Assembly (NCBI RefSeq): GCF_021531815.1
Contig: NZ_JADYUM010000015.1
Location: 1 to 64,000, forward strand
DNA length: 64,000 nt
Source of the DNA: Pseudoflavonifractor phocaeensis
Lineage (GTDB): Bacteria > Bacillota > Clostridia > Oscillospirales > Oscillospiraceae
Direction: 5' to 3'
Shown here: positions 1 through 9,156 of the stretch, piece after piece
Layout: the number at the start of each line of letters is the position of its first letter
Numbering within the stretch: position 1 is the first letter of the stretch
Made by a program: the position numbers and the translations under genes
Notes under the pieces: model-generated
What the model was told of the DNA's origin: nothing
What the model saw: only the letters and a program-made list of their open reading frames with translations
The model's database searches: none

Positions 1-1201
1 CCCCCTCCTCTGCGCCCGGCCGGGGCGCAGAGGAGGGGGCGGCCTGAACAGGTATGCCTTGGGCTAAGCGCTCTTCCAGCCGGGCCACCCGGGCGGACAG
101 GCCGGCAAAGGACTCGTCCAGCCGCTCGTCGCACAGGCGGATGAGGCAGAGCTCCGCGTCGGTGCGGCGGTTGCTGCTCCGGGCCAGGTCGGCGGTGGCC
201 GACTGGAGCAGGGTCAGGACCTGAAGCAGCCGCTGGGCGGAGAATTGTTCCCCCAGGCCGCGCATGGTGGCCTCGTCATACCCGCCGGTGAGAAGGGCGG
301 CGCTGCCCTGGGGGGCCGTCTTGCGCAGCAGCAGGTCCCGGGCCAGGGAGGACAGCTCGCTGAGCACCGAGCCCACGTCCTTGCCGTTGGCGTACAGCCG
401 GGCCAGGGTGTCCAGGGCGGCGGCGGTGTCGTGGGCGGCGACACGCTCCATGAGCGCGGCGGTCTCCAGATTGCCCGCCAGCCCTAAGGTGTCTAAAATC
501 TCCTGCTCATCCACGGTCTGCCGCCCGCCGGAGCACTGGTCCAGCAGGGACAGGGCGTCCCGCAGTCCGCCGTCGGCCAGCCGGGCCAGCAGGGCGGCTC
601 CGCCGGCGGTGAGGCCGATGCCCTCCTGCTCCGCTACATAGCCCAGACGCTGGGCGATCTGGCCGGGGAGGATGCGCTTGAAGGAGAACTGCTGGCACCG
701 GCTTTTGATGGTGGCGGGCACCTTGTGCAGCTCGGTGGTGGCCAGAATAAACATCAGGTGGGCGGGGGGCTCCTCCAGGATTTTCAGCAGGGCGTTGAAG
801 GCGGGGGTGGACAGCATGTGGACCTCGTCCACGATATACACCCGCTTGCGGACGGCGGCGGGGGTGTACACCGCCTCGTCCCGGAGGGCGCGGACCTGGT
901 CCACGCCGTTGTTGGAGGCGGCGTCCAGCTCCAGCACGTCCAGAATGGAGCCGTTTTCAATGCCCAGACAGGCGGGGCACTGGTTGCAGGGATTGCCGTT
1001 CTGGGGGTTCTGGCAGTTGACGGCCCGGGCCAGGATCTTGGCGCAGGTGGTCTTTCCGGTGCCCCGGGTCCCAGTAAAGAGGTAGGCGTGGGACAGCCGG
1101 TCGCCGGCCACCTGCTGCTTCAGGGTGTCGGTGATGTGGGACTGGCCCACCACGTCGTCGAAGGTGCGGGGGCGCCATTTGCGGTATAGGGCCTGGTACA
1201 T
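1..1201 (-). CDS. dnaX: DNA polymerase III subunit gamma/tau, partial (3' end outside window)
   Basis: Clamp-loader ATPase subunit that loads the sliding clamp during replication. About 400 residues are visible and the frame is open to the left edge. It begins MYQALYRKWRPRTFDDVVGQ, has Walker A GTRGTGKT at residues 44-51, four zinc-binding cysteines (63, 72, 75, 78), Walker B around DEVHML and an SRC sensor motif further on. The ATG at 1201 follows a GAGGTGA ribosome binding site. The SRP RNA gene lies directly upstream on the same strand, the same order as in Bacillus. The visible C-terminal part after about residue 350 is proline/alanine-rich linker, as expected for tau. Confidence 0.97.
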   Translation of the reverse strand, partial: MYQALYRKWRPRTFDDVVGQSHITDTLKQQVAGDRLSHAYLFTGTRGTGKTTCAKILARAVNCQNPQNGNPCNQCPACLGIENGSILDVLELDAASNNGVDQVRALRDEAVYTPAAVRKRVYIVDEVHMLSTPAFNALLKILEEPPAHLMFILATTELHKVPATIKSRCQQFSFKRILPGQIAQRLGYVAEQEGIGLTAGGAALLARLADGGLRDALSLLDQCSGGRQTVDEQEILDTLGLAGNLETAALMERVAAHDTAAALDTLARLYANGKDVGSVLSELSSLARDLLLRKTAPQGSAALLTGGYDEATMRGLGEQFSAQRLLQVLTLLQSATADLARSSNRRTDAELCLIRLCDERLDESFAGLSARVARLEERLAQGIPVQAAPSSAPRPGAEEG

Positions 1202-1215
1202 CCAATCACCTCACG

Positions 1216-1242
1216 GAGAAAAATAGCCCCGCCGCTTGGGGC
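1216..1242 (-). terminator. Terminator between SRP RNA and dnaX
   Basis: On the minus strand a GCCCC/GGGGC hairpin (1226-1230 with 1238-1242) is followed by a T-run. It sits between the SRP RNA 3' end and the dnaX ribosome binding site, so it would end the RNA transcript or attenuate read-through into dnaX. Confidence 0.6.
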
Positions 1243-1316
1243 GGAGCGAAGATGAAACTGAGTGCCGCCGCAAAACCGTCTGGGCGGGCACGCCTTGGAA
1301 ACAAGGAAAAGTGCGC

Positions 1317-1615
1317 TTCGGCGCGGAACAAGGCCGCACACCGGCCTTTGAAGCGGGCGGTATATCCGTTACCTGGACAGCCGGCTCAAGAACAGTGACC
1401 CCGCGGCACACGCGGCGGACCGCTTAGTGCTGCTCGGTTCCCCGCCTGACACGGTTCACGGAGCCGCGTTGCGCGGGACCGGTCTATCATCACTGCTTAT
1501 CCAGGGCAGACGACACATCGCACGTCCGGGGGCCGGGATTCATCCCCGCTGCAGCGGATTGCGGGTACAGGGCACCGCTATCTCCCCAACTAGTGCGGCC
1601 TTGTTCCGCGCCGAA
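1317..1615 (-). ncRNA. ffs: Signal recognition particle RNA (large, Gram-positive type)
   Basis: RNA scaffold of the signal recognition particle. The minus strand carries the domain IV signature with GGGGAACCGAGCAGC near 1440 and an Alu-domain signature (GGGGAGATAGCGGTGCC, then CCCGCAATCC) near its 5' end. The 5' and 3' ends form a 23-bp closing helix (1593-1615 with 1317-1339), which sets the approximate limits. The length of about 300 nt fits the large SRP RNA of spore-forming Firmicutes. Exact mature ends are inferred from the helix. Confidence 0.93.
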
Positions 1616-1636
1616 ACGGCAACAAAGCTAAACTGT

Positions 1637-1665
1637 ATTGTACTATAATTTCTCCGTTTTAGCAA
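1637..1665 (-). promoter_or_regulatory. SRP RNA promoter
   Basis: Minus strand TTGCTA (1665-1660), a 17-bp spacer and TACAAT (1642-1637), placing transcription start about 15 nt before the closing helix of the SRP RNA. Confidence 0.7.
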
Positions 1666-1862
1666 TGATAATTTTCGGAAGCGCCTGATTTTATGCCCGT
1701 GCCCGGAGAAGCGCGGTAAATTGGAATGGATCTGACAGCGCCATGGCAGGACGGCTCCAAGAGGCCGCCCTGCCACATGGTCAAGTAAGGCATCACATTC
1801 CGGTGTCCGGTTGATGGCGCGGCCCGGAAGAAAATAACATGGCCGGGTACGCGACAAACTGT

Positions 1863-1891
1863 TTGCCATTCCCATATAAATCCTGTATACT
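1863..1891 (+). promoter_or_regulatory. Promoter of the rRNA methyltransferase gene
   Basis: TTGCCA (1863-1868), a 17-bp spacer and TATACT (1886-1891). The predicted start of transcription near 1898 lies after the in-frame GTG at 1895, so it supports the later GTG start at 1922. Confidence 0.65.
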
Positions 1892-1921
1892 GGGGTGGAA
1901 AGAAAGACGAGGTGTTGTCCA

Positions 1922-3037
1922 GTGGGTGAGCTTACCTTTGCCATTCCCACATTATTTGGACTGGAGGGCCTGTGCGCTGACGAGGCGCGGCGGCTGGGGC
2001 TGCCGGGGGTCTGGGCGGAGAACGGCCGGGTGCTGTGCGCCGGTTCGGAGGCCGACCTGCCCCGACTGAACCTGAACCTGCGCACGGGGGAGCGGGTGCT
2101 GCTGGTGCTGGGGACCTTTCCGGCGGAGGACTTCGACGCCCTGTTCGAGGGGACCCGGGCCCTGCCCTGGGAGCGGTTCATCCCGAAAAACGGCCAGTTC
2201 CCCGTGAAGGGCCACTCGCTGAACTCTGCCCTCCACTCGGTGCCCGCCTGCCAGTCCATCATCAAGAAGGCGGTGGCGGCGCGGCTGGGGGCCAAGTATG
2301 GCATGAGCACCCTGCCGGAGACCGGGAACCTGTACCAGATCCAGTTTTCCATTATGAAGGACACCGCCACCCTGATGCTGGACACCAGCGGGGCGGGACT
2401 CCACAAGCGGGGCTACCGGGCCAAAGGGGTGGACGCTCCCCTGCGGGAGACTTTGGCTGCGGCCATGGTGCTGCTGTCCCGGTACCGGGGGCGGGACCCT
2501 CTCTGCGACCCCTTCTGCGGGTCGGGCACCATCCCCATCGAGGCGGCCCTCATCGCCAAGAACCGGGCTCCCGGCCTGAACCGGAGTTTTTCCGCCCAGA
2601 AGTGGACATGGCTGGACAACAAGCTGTGGATGTCTGCCGCGGACGAGGCCATGGACCAGGAGTTTGACGGGGATTATGAGATCTGGGGCGGGGACATCGA
2701 CCCCGCCGCCGTGGAGCTGGCCCGACACAACGCCGAACTGGCCGAGGTGGAGGACCTGATCTCTTTTGAGGTGTCGGACGCCCGCACCTTCCACTGGGGC
2801 GGGCTCCATGGCCGGGTGGTCACCAATCCCCCCTACGGCGAGCGCATCATGGAGCGCAGGGAGGCGGAGGAGCTGTATCGGGCCTTTGGAAAGGCGTGGG
2901 ACAAGTTCCCCGAGGGCTGGAAGCTGTATCTGCTGTCCTCCCACACGGAGTTTGAGCGGACCTTCGGCAAGCGGGCCGACAGAAAGCGGAAGCTGTATAA
3001 CGGCATGCTCAAGTGCGACCTGTTCATGTACCTGTGA
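1922..3037 (+). CDS. THUMP-domain 23S rRNA (guanine-N2) methyltransferase, RlmL/YpsC type
   Basis: SAM-dependent methyltransferase predicted to modify a guanine of 23S rRNA. An N-terminal ferredoxin-like/THUMP region (roughly residues 1-150) is followed by a Rossmann methyltransferase domain with motif I DPFCGSGTIPIEAALIA near residue 195 and catalytic motif NPPYGER near residue 302. The GTG at 1922 is chosen because a GAGGTG ribosome binding site sits 7 nt upstream and family members begin just before the F-G-L-E motif seen here. The length of about 371 residues matches single-domain YpsC rather than the longer E. coli RlmKL fusion. The exact target base is not shown by sequence. Confidence 0.9.
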   Translation: MGELTFAIPTLFGLEGLCADEARRLGLPGVWAENGRVLCAGSEADLPRLNLNLRTGERVLLVLGTFPAEDFDALFEGTRALPWERFIPKNGQFPVKGHSLNSALHSVPACQSIIKKAVAARLGAKYGMSTLPETGNLYQIQFSIMKDTATLMLDTSGAGLHKRGYRAKGVDAPLRETLAAAMVLLSRYRGRDPLCDPFCGSGTIPIEAALIAKNRAPGLNRSFSAQKWTWLDNKLWMSAADEAMDQEFDGDYEIWGGDIDPAAVELARHNAELAEVEDLISFEVSDARTFHWGGLHGRVVTNPPYGERIMERREAEELYRAFGKAWDKFPEGWKLYLLSSHTEFERTFGKRADRKRKLYNGMLKCDLFMYL

Positions 3038-3150
3038 GAGTTGGAATTCAGGAACTGGAAGTTCAAGTGCCGCCTTCGGCGGTGATTTGAAACAGTCCGG
3101 CGGAGCCGGACACCGAAACGCCTGATCCCGAATCAAAAGGGGGCGGCGCC

Positions 3151-4119
3151 GTGCGCCATCTGTTTATCATCAACCCCGCGGCGGGAAAAAAAGAGAGCAC
3201 CGCCCGGCTGGAACAGCTGCTGGCGAACCTGAGCTTTGACCACGAGGTGGCCTACACCCGGAAAGAGGGGGACGCCCAGCGTATCGCCCGGGAGGCGGCC
3301 GACTCCGGAGAGAGAGTCCGGATCTACGCCTGCGGCGGCGACGGCACCCTGAACGAGGTGGTCAATGGCGCGGCGGGCCGGGAGAATGCGGCCATCACCT
3401 GCGTCCCCAAGGGGACGGGCAACGACTTCTTGAAAATTTTCGGCGCGGATTACCGGGAACTGTTTTACGACCTGGAGGCACTGGCCGGCGGGCCCCAGAC
3501 TGCCTTTGACCTCATCGACTGCAACGGGAAGCTGGGTATTGACGTGGTGTGCGCCGGGGTGGACGCCCGTATTGCCGCCGACGTCCACCGGTACAAAAAC
3601 TGGCCCCTGGTGTCCGGGATGGGGGCCTACATTCTGGCCCTGATGGAAAACGTGCTGATCAAGGGTATCGCCCGCCCCATGGCCGTCCGGATGGGGGAGC
3701 GGGATTGGAGCGGAGACACCGCCGTCCTGTGCGTGTGCAATGGACGGCACTACGGCGGAGGCTTCATGCCCGTGCCCGAGGCCATGCCCGATGACGGGGT
3801 GCTGGACATGCTGCTTATCCCCAAGGTCAGCCTGTTCACCTTTGCCCGGCTGGTGGGCAAGTACGCCCGGGGGCTGTACCGGCAGTACCCGGAGCTGATC
3901 TTCCACTACCACGGAGGCCGGGTGGACTGCGCCTCGGAGGAGGAGATGACCGCCGTGGTGGACGGGGAGGTCATGCGGGACACCCGGTTCACCATCCGCC
4001 TGTCGGAGAAAAAGGTGAATTTCTTCTACCCCGCCCGGGCGGGCTACGGCGCGCCCCTCCCAGAAGTGGCCATTGCCGGGGGGCAGCGGGGCCCGCGGGA
4101 GGACAGCCTGGTATCGTGA
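3151..4119 (+). CDS. Diacylglycerol/lipid kinase, DagK/YegS family
   Basis: Cytosolic, membrane-associated kinase that phosphorylates diacylglycerol or a related lipid, recycling it into phospholipid synthesis. The GTG start follows an AAGGGGG ribosome binding site. The N-terminus RHLFIINPAAGKK and the nucleotide-binding GGDGTLNEVVNG near residue 62 are diagnostic, and a KGTGNDF motif follows. The 322-residue length is usual. It stands alone between an rRNA methyltransferase and a terminator. The choice between DagK and YegS specificity cannot be made by eye. Confidence 0.9.
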   Translation: MRHLFIINPAAGKKESTARLEQLLANLSFDHEVAYTRKEGDAQRIAREAADSGERVRIYACGGDGTLNEVVNGAAGRENAAITCVPKGTGNDFLKIFGADYRELFYDLEALAGGPQTAFDLIDCNGKLGIDVVCAGVDARIAADVHRYKNWPLVSGMGAYILALMENVLIKGIARPMAVRMGERDWSGDTAVLCVCNGRHYGGGFMPVPEAMPDDGVLDMLLIPKVSLFTFARLVGKYARGLYRQYPELIFHYHGGRVDCASEEEMTAVVDGEVMRDTRFTIRLSEKKVNFFYPARAGYGAPLPEVAIAGGQRGPREDSLVS

Positions 4120-4179
4120 GGGGAAACACCTCTGGGCTAGCACTCAAAACAAGAGTTTGTGAACGAAATGTAAAACATG

Positions 4180-4223
4180 AAAAAATCAACCCCAATTTTT
4201 TGAAATTAGGGGTTGATTTTTTT
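4180..4223 (+). terminator. Bidirectional-looking terminator after the lipid kinase
   Basis: The stem TCAACCCC/GGGGTTGA with flanking A-run and T-run (4181-4223) ends the lipid kinase transcript before the groESL promoter. Confidence 0.8.
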
Positions 4224-4252
4224 GCCGGAAGCGGTTATTATCATACTTGTAT

Positions 4253-4279
4253 TTGGCACTCGGATAAAATGAGTGCTAA
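4253..4279 (+). promoter_or_regulatory. CIRCE operator of groESL
   Basis: Inverted repeat TTGGCACTC, 9-nt spacer, GAGTGCTAA. It has one change from the consensus left arm TTAGCACTC. This is the binding site of the HrcA repressor, which is encoded in this window at 45387. A -35-like TTGCCG at 4222 precedes it, but the -10 element is ambiguous. Confidence 0.95.
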
Positions 4280-4356
4280 ACTGAGGGGCAGAACCCCTGT
4301 GAGGCCCGCTTTTCAATTTGTTTATACCAATATCTTATATAAGGAGGAACCCTATT

Positions 4357-4641
4357 ATGAAACTCAAACCCTTAGCTGACCGTGTGATCGTGAAACTGGT
4401 GGAGGCCGAGGAAACCACCAAGGGCGGCATCATCCTGACTGGCGCCGCCAAGGAGAAGCCCGAGGTGGCCGAAGTCCTGGCTGTTGGCCCCGGCGGCATG
4501 GTGGACGGCAAGGAAGTCGTCATGACCGTGAAGGTGGGCGACAAGGTCATCACCAGCAAGTACGCCGGCACCCAGGTGAAGCTGGACGGCGAGGAAGTCA
4601 CCATCGTCCGCCAGAATGACATTCTGGCTATCGTAGAGTAA
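4357..4641 (+). CDS. groES: Co-chaperonin GroES
   Basis: Ten-kDa lid of the GroEL folding chamber. The 94 residues begin MKLKPLADRVIVKL and include the mobile loop (ETTKGGIILTGAAKEKP) and a typical C-terminus NDILAIVE. The ATG at 4357 has an AAGGAGG ribosome binding site, so the upstream in-frame codons from 4318 are leader. It is first in the groES-groEL operon, 30 nt before groEL, and controlled by CIRCE. Confidence 0.98.
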   Translation: MKLKPLADRVIVKLVEAEETTKGGIILTGAAKEKPEVAEVLAVGPGGMVDGKEVVMTVKVGDKVITSKYAGTQVKLDGEEVTIVRQNDILAIVE

Positions 4642-4665
4642 TCAAACAGATTGATTTGGAGGTAA

Positions 4666-6303
<1,638 letters not shown>

Positions 6304-6318
6304 TCAAGTGACCCTGAA

Positions 6319-6349
6319 AGCCCGTGGCCTTACGGCCACGGGCTTTTTG
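6319..6349 (+). terminator. groESL terminator
   Basis: An 11-bp stem AGCCCGTGGCC/GGCCACGGGCT (6319-6329 with 6334-6344) with a TTAC loop is followed by TTTTT, 15 nt after the groEL stop. Confidence 0.95.
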
Positions 6350-6420
6350 CGGCTGGGGCTTGTCGGCCGGGGCCGACAGTGGGGTACCCGACGAAACCCG
6401 AGGGGATCTCGCCGGGGAGA

Positions 6421-6489
6421 GGAGGAGCAGCGGAATGAGCGAGACTTGCCGCATGCGGCGAGAGGAGCGATATGGAGCTTGCGACGACG
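6421..6489 (+). repeat. Dispersed structured repeat, copy A
   Basis: The core GGAGGAGCAGCGGAATGA at the 5' side and GAGCGATATGGAGCTTGC-GACGACG at the 3' side flank a small variable hairpin. The same architecture recurs at 23159-23232 (plus strand) and 40237-40309 (minus strand). A GTCGGCC/GGCCGAC hairpin lies just upstream (about 6360-6380), but it lacks the conserved loop seen in the other two copies. This copy sits between the groEL terminator and the duplicated groEL tail. Confidence 0.75.
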
Positions 6490-6490
6490 A

Positions 6491-6537
6491 AGCCCCCCGC
6501 ACCTGTGGCGGCCCCCGCTGACCCCGGGATGGGCGGC
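6491..6537 (+). repeat. Second copy of the groEL 3' end
   Basis: 47 bases match groEL 6248-6294 with only two substitutions and would still encode [15 protein letters not shown] in one frame. No start or chaperonin body precedes it, so it is a remnant of a local duplication and not a gene. The flank after it also ends in a terminator hairpin, as the true groEL does. Confidence 0.9.
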
Positions 6538-6558
6538 CATATATGGAGCACTTTACGC

Positions 6559-6593
6559 AGAACGCCCGGAACGAAAGTCCCGGGCGTTCTTTT
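6559..6593 (+). terminator. Terminator after the groEL tail copy
   Basis: AGAACGCCCGG (6559-6569) pairs with CCGGGCGTTCT (6580-6590), followed by a T-run on the plus strand. It lies just before the 3' end of convergent ktrA. Confidence 0.8.
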
Positions 6594-6625
6594 GCATATT
6601 TTTGTGGAATAGGTGCAGAGCCGGG

Positions 6626-7273
6626 TCACAGATTCAGGAACCGCTGGGCATCCCGGTTGCTGCCCAGAATGAAGATCGTCTCATCCGCCCGGAAACAGTG
6701 GGCGGGGCCGGGCAGGGGCTCCAGCTTGCCGTTCTGTCTGGTGGCCAGGACGTTGATGTGGTATTTCTGCCGGACCGCCAGCTCCACGATGGTCTTGCCC
6801 ACCCAGGAGGCGGGCACCGCCGTCTCAAAAATGGAGTGGTCCTCCGTCAGCTCGATGTAATCAAAAATGTGGTCGGCGCTGTACCGTACCGCCGCCCAGT
6901 TGGCCATCTGCTTTTCGGGGTAGATCACGTCGTCCGCGCCGTTGCGCAGCAGAAACTTGGCGTGGACGTCCCGGGCCGCCCGGGACAGCACGAAGGGGGC
7001 GCCCTGCTCTTTCAGCAGGGCGGTGGTCTCCAGGGAACTCTGAAAATCGTCTCCGATGGCCACTACGCACAGGTCGAAATTCCGGACCCCAAGGGAGGCG
7101 ATAAACTGTTCATTGGTGCTGTCGCCGATCTGGGCGTTGGTCACCAGGGGGAGAATGTCGTTGACCCGGTCCTCGTTCCGGTCCACCGCCAGCACCTCGT
7201 GGTGCAGCTCCCGCAGCTTCTGGGCCATGTGCCGGCCAAACCGGCCCAGACCGATCAAAAGTACAGATTTCAT
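6626..7273 (-). CDS. ktrA: Potassium uptake regulatory subunit KtrA/TrkA
   Basis: Cytoplasmic gating ring of a Ktr potassium channel-like transporter. The TrkA-N Rossmann domain starts MKSVLLIGLGRFGRHMA, with a glycine-rich nucleotide loop, and continues to about residue 130. A TrkA-C domain occupies the C-terminal third. The ATG at 7273 is preferred over the upstream TTG because the AGAAAGGA ribosome binding site is 8 nt before it. It follows ktrB by 15 nt on the same strand and its 215 residues are normal for KtrA. Control by the divergent kdpDE genes is an inference from position. Confidence 0.95.
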   Translation of the reverse strand: MKSVLLIGLGRFGRHMAQKLRELHHEVLAVDRNEDRVNDILPLVTNAQIGDSTNEQFIASLGVRNFDLCVVAIGDDFQSSLETTALLKEQGAPFVLSRAARDVHAKFLLRNGADDVIYPEKQMANWAAVRYSADHIFDYIELTEDHSIFETAVPASWVGKTIVELAVRQKYHINVLATRQNGKLEPLPGPAHCFRADETIFILGSNRDAQRFLNL

Positions 7274-7288
7274 CGTCAAATTCCTTTC

Positions 7289-8664
7289 TTATCCCACAGT
7301 CACCGGCTCCTGGGGGAACTGGGAGGCGGTGATCCCGTTCCCGGCTGTGACGGCGTAGATCAGGGTGAGGCCGCCCACCCGGCCGAAGTACATCAGAAAA
7401 ATCAGAACGGACCTGGAAAACAGGGAGAACCGCGCCGTGCCGCCCAGAGACAGCCCCACGGTGCCGATGGCCGAGGCGGCTTCAAACAGGGCGTCCATCA
7501 GGGAAACGCCGTCCGCGCAGCAGATTAGGATGCCGCCGGTGAGAAACAGCAGAAGGTACAGCAGGAAAATGGCGCAGGCATTTTGGAGCGCGCCCTCCTG
7601 TACCCGCCGGCCGAAGCACTGGGCGCTGCGGCGGCGGCGAAACACCGCGGCGGCGCTGAGAAGCAGGACGGCGAAGGTGGTGGTTTTGAAGCCGCCAGCG
7701 GTGGAACCGGGGGAGCCGCCGGTGAGCATCAGCAGGATGGTCACCAGCTGGCTGGCTTCCGACATCCGGGACAGCTCCACCGTGTTGAAGCCGGCAGTCC
7801 TGGGGGTCACGGACTGAAACAGGGCGGCCAGCACCCGATCCCCCGGAGAGAGCCCCTCCCACTGGGGAAGCCGGAATTCATAGAGCAGGAAAAACAGAAA
7901 ACCGGACAGTAGCAGGGCGGCGGTGGTCACCAGGATGAGCTTGCTTTGCAGCCGGTACTCCTGGAACCGGAGACAGCGGGAGGCGATGTCCCGCCAGGTA
8001 AGGAAGCCCAGACCGCCCACCACGATCAGCAGCATGACCGCCAGGTTGACCACGGGGTCCCCCACATAGTCCGTGAGGGAGGAGAAGGGGCCTCCCGGCC
8101 CATCAGGTCAAAGCCGGCGTTGCAGAAGGCGGAGACGGCGTGAAACAGGGCGTACCACAGCCCCCGCCAGAAGCCGAACCGGGGACAGAACCGGACCGCC
8201 AGCACCGCGGCCCCCAGCCCTTCGATGGCGAAGGCGGTCTTCAAAATGAAGCGGGTCTGCCGGACGATGCCGCCCACCTGGGGCGCGGAAATGGACTCCT
8301 GCATGACCCAGCGCTGCTTCAGACCGATCCGCCGCCCGGAGAAGATGAAGATGGCCACCGCCATGGTGACCACGCCCATGCCCCCCACCTGGATCAGAAA
8401 CAGGATCACCAGCTGCCCGAAGCCGGACCAGTAGCTTGCGGTGTCATGGACCACCAGGCCTGTGACGCAGGTGGCGGAGGTGGCGGTGAACAGCGCGTCA
8501 AAAAAGGAGGCGCCGCCCTGGCCCCGGGTGGAACAGGGGAGCATCAGCAGCGCCGTCCCCAGCAGGATCAGCAGAAGAAATCCGCCAATGATGATGCGGG
8601 CGGGAGATACCCGGTCGCTTTTCCAAAAAGGTGCGGATACCGCCCGGAATTTTTCCCTGAACAT
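7289..8664 (-). pseudogene. ktrB: Potassium uptake membrane subunit KtrB/TrkH, frameshifted
   Basis: Ion-translocating subunit that pairs with KtrA, with multiple membrane helices and selectivity-filter-like segments (TATSATCVTGL, AVSAFCNAGFD). The 5' part reads from 8664 through FCNAGFDLMGR, then shifts frame near 8090. The other frame continues as FSSLTDYVGDPVVNLAVML and runs to the stop at 7289. One base missing in the GC run around 8088-8098 explains both frames. The ATG at 8664 is chosen because the upstream in-frame ATG at 8709 lies inside a TATAAT box (8708-8713). Genuine loss or sequencing error are both possible. Confidence 0.85.
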
Positions 8665-8754
8665 GGGGTAAACGCCCCCTTTGAACGCCGGTATCGGAAT
8701 CAATTTCATTATATCATGGAAAGGATGAGGAGTTTATTAGGGTTCTCAGCCCGG

Positions 8755-8812
8755 CATTAAAATTGCATTAAGGCGGAGGAAAGGACCGGATGGCGTTAAT
8801 GCAATCTTAATC
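8755..8812. promoter_or_regulatory. Probable response-regulator operator between ktrB and kdpDE
   Basis: Two CATTAA hexamers start 11 bp apart (8755 and 8766) and face TTAATG/TTAATC hexamers, also 11 bp apart (8796 and 8807). The inner arms ATTGCATTAA (8762-8771) and TTAATGCAAT (8796-8805) form a perfect inverted repeat. Direct repeats at 11-bp phase are typical of OmpR/PhoB-type regulators, so KdpE is the likely binder. Confidence 0.6.
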
Positions 8813-8821
8813 TCCCGCGGA

Positions 8822-8859
8822 AAACGCAAATCTCACCCATAGGCGTTTGCGTTTATAAT
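8822..8859 (+). promoter_or_regulatory. Promoter of the kdpDE operon with overlapping dyad
   Basis: TATAAT at 8854-8859 has no good -35, which suggests an activated promoter. A perfect 9-bp inverted repeat AAACGCAAA (8822-8830) and TTTGCGTTT (8846-8854) covers the -35 position and touches the -10 box. Confidence 0.6.
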
Positions 8860-8908
8860 GGAATCAGGAAAATGGTCGGATACTGTTTTCACTGTGGGAG
8901 GGATCGGT

Positions 8909-9124
8909 ATGGAGGCCTTGGTGCTGATCGGCGGTTTCCTGTTGGTGGCCGGGGCGGGTTATGTTGCGGCCGGACGCCTTGGGCGCTTCCTGGAGAAAGA
9001 CGGTATCTCGCCCTATTGGGACGAGGGGGAGGAATCCGCGGCCAAAGGGGAAAACAAGACGTGCGCCCGGGCGGACGCCCAAAAAACGCAAAACTGTTGC
9101 GGCGCGCCTGAATCCGATATATGA
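8909..9124 (+). CDS. Small single-pass membrane protein, unknown
   Basis: The 71 residues start MEALVLIGGFLLVAGAGYVA, one hydrophobic helix, followed by a charged tail with an acidic patch (WDEGEE) and several cysteines near the end. The ATG at 8909 has a GGGAGGG ribosome binding site, and the longer frame from 8858 lacks one. It is the first gene after the kdpDE promoter and ends 32 nt before the kdpD start, so it is very probably cotranscribed with the potassium sensor. I do not recognise the family. A role next to the sensor is only positional inference. Confidence 0.65.
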   Translation: MEALVLIGGFLLVAGAGYVAAGRLGRFLEKDGISPYWDEGEESAAKGENKTCARADAQKTQNCCGAPESDI

Positions 9125-9156
9125 TAGAGGCAGACCAAGAGAGAGGAGCGGTACCC

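Noticed and set aside
3038..3150. GCCTTCGGC and TCCGGCGGAGCCGGA hairpins before the lipid kinase gene as a riboswitch
   Set aside because: They are short local hairpins with no conserved riboswitch blocks.
8085..8100. Programmed frameshift in ktrB
   Set aside because: No slippery heptamer or downstream stimulator is evident, and KtrB is not known to use frameshifting. Mutation or sequencing error is simpler.
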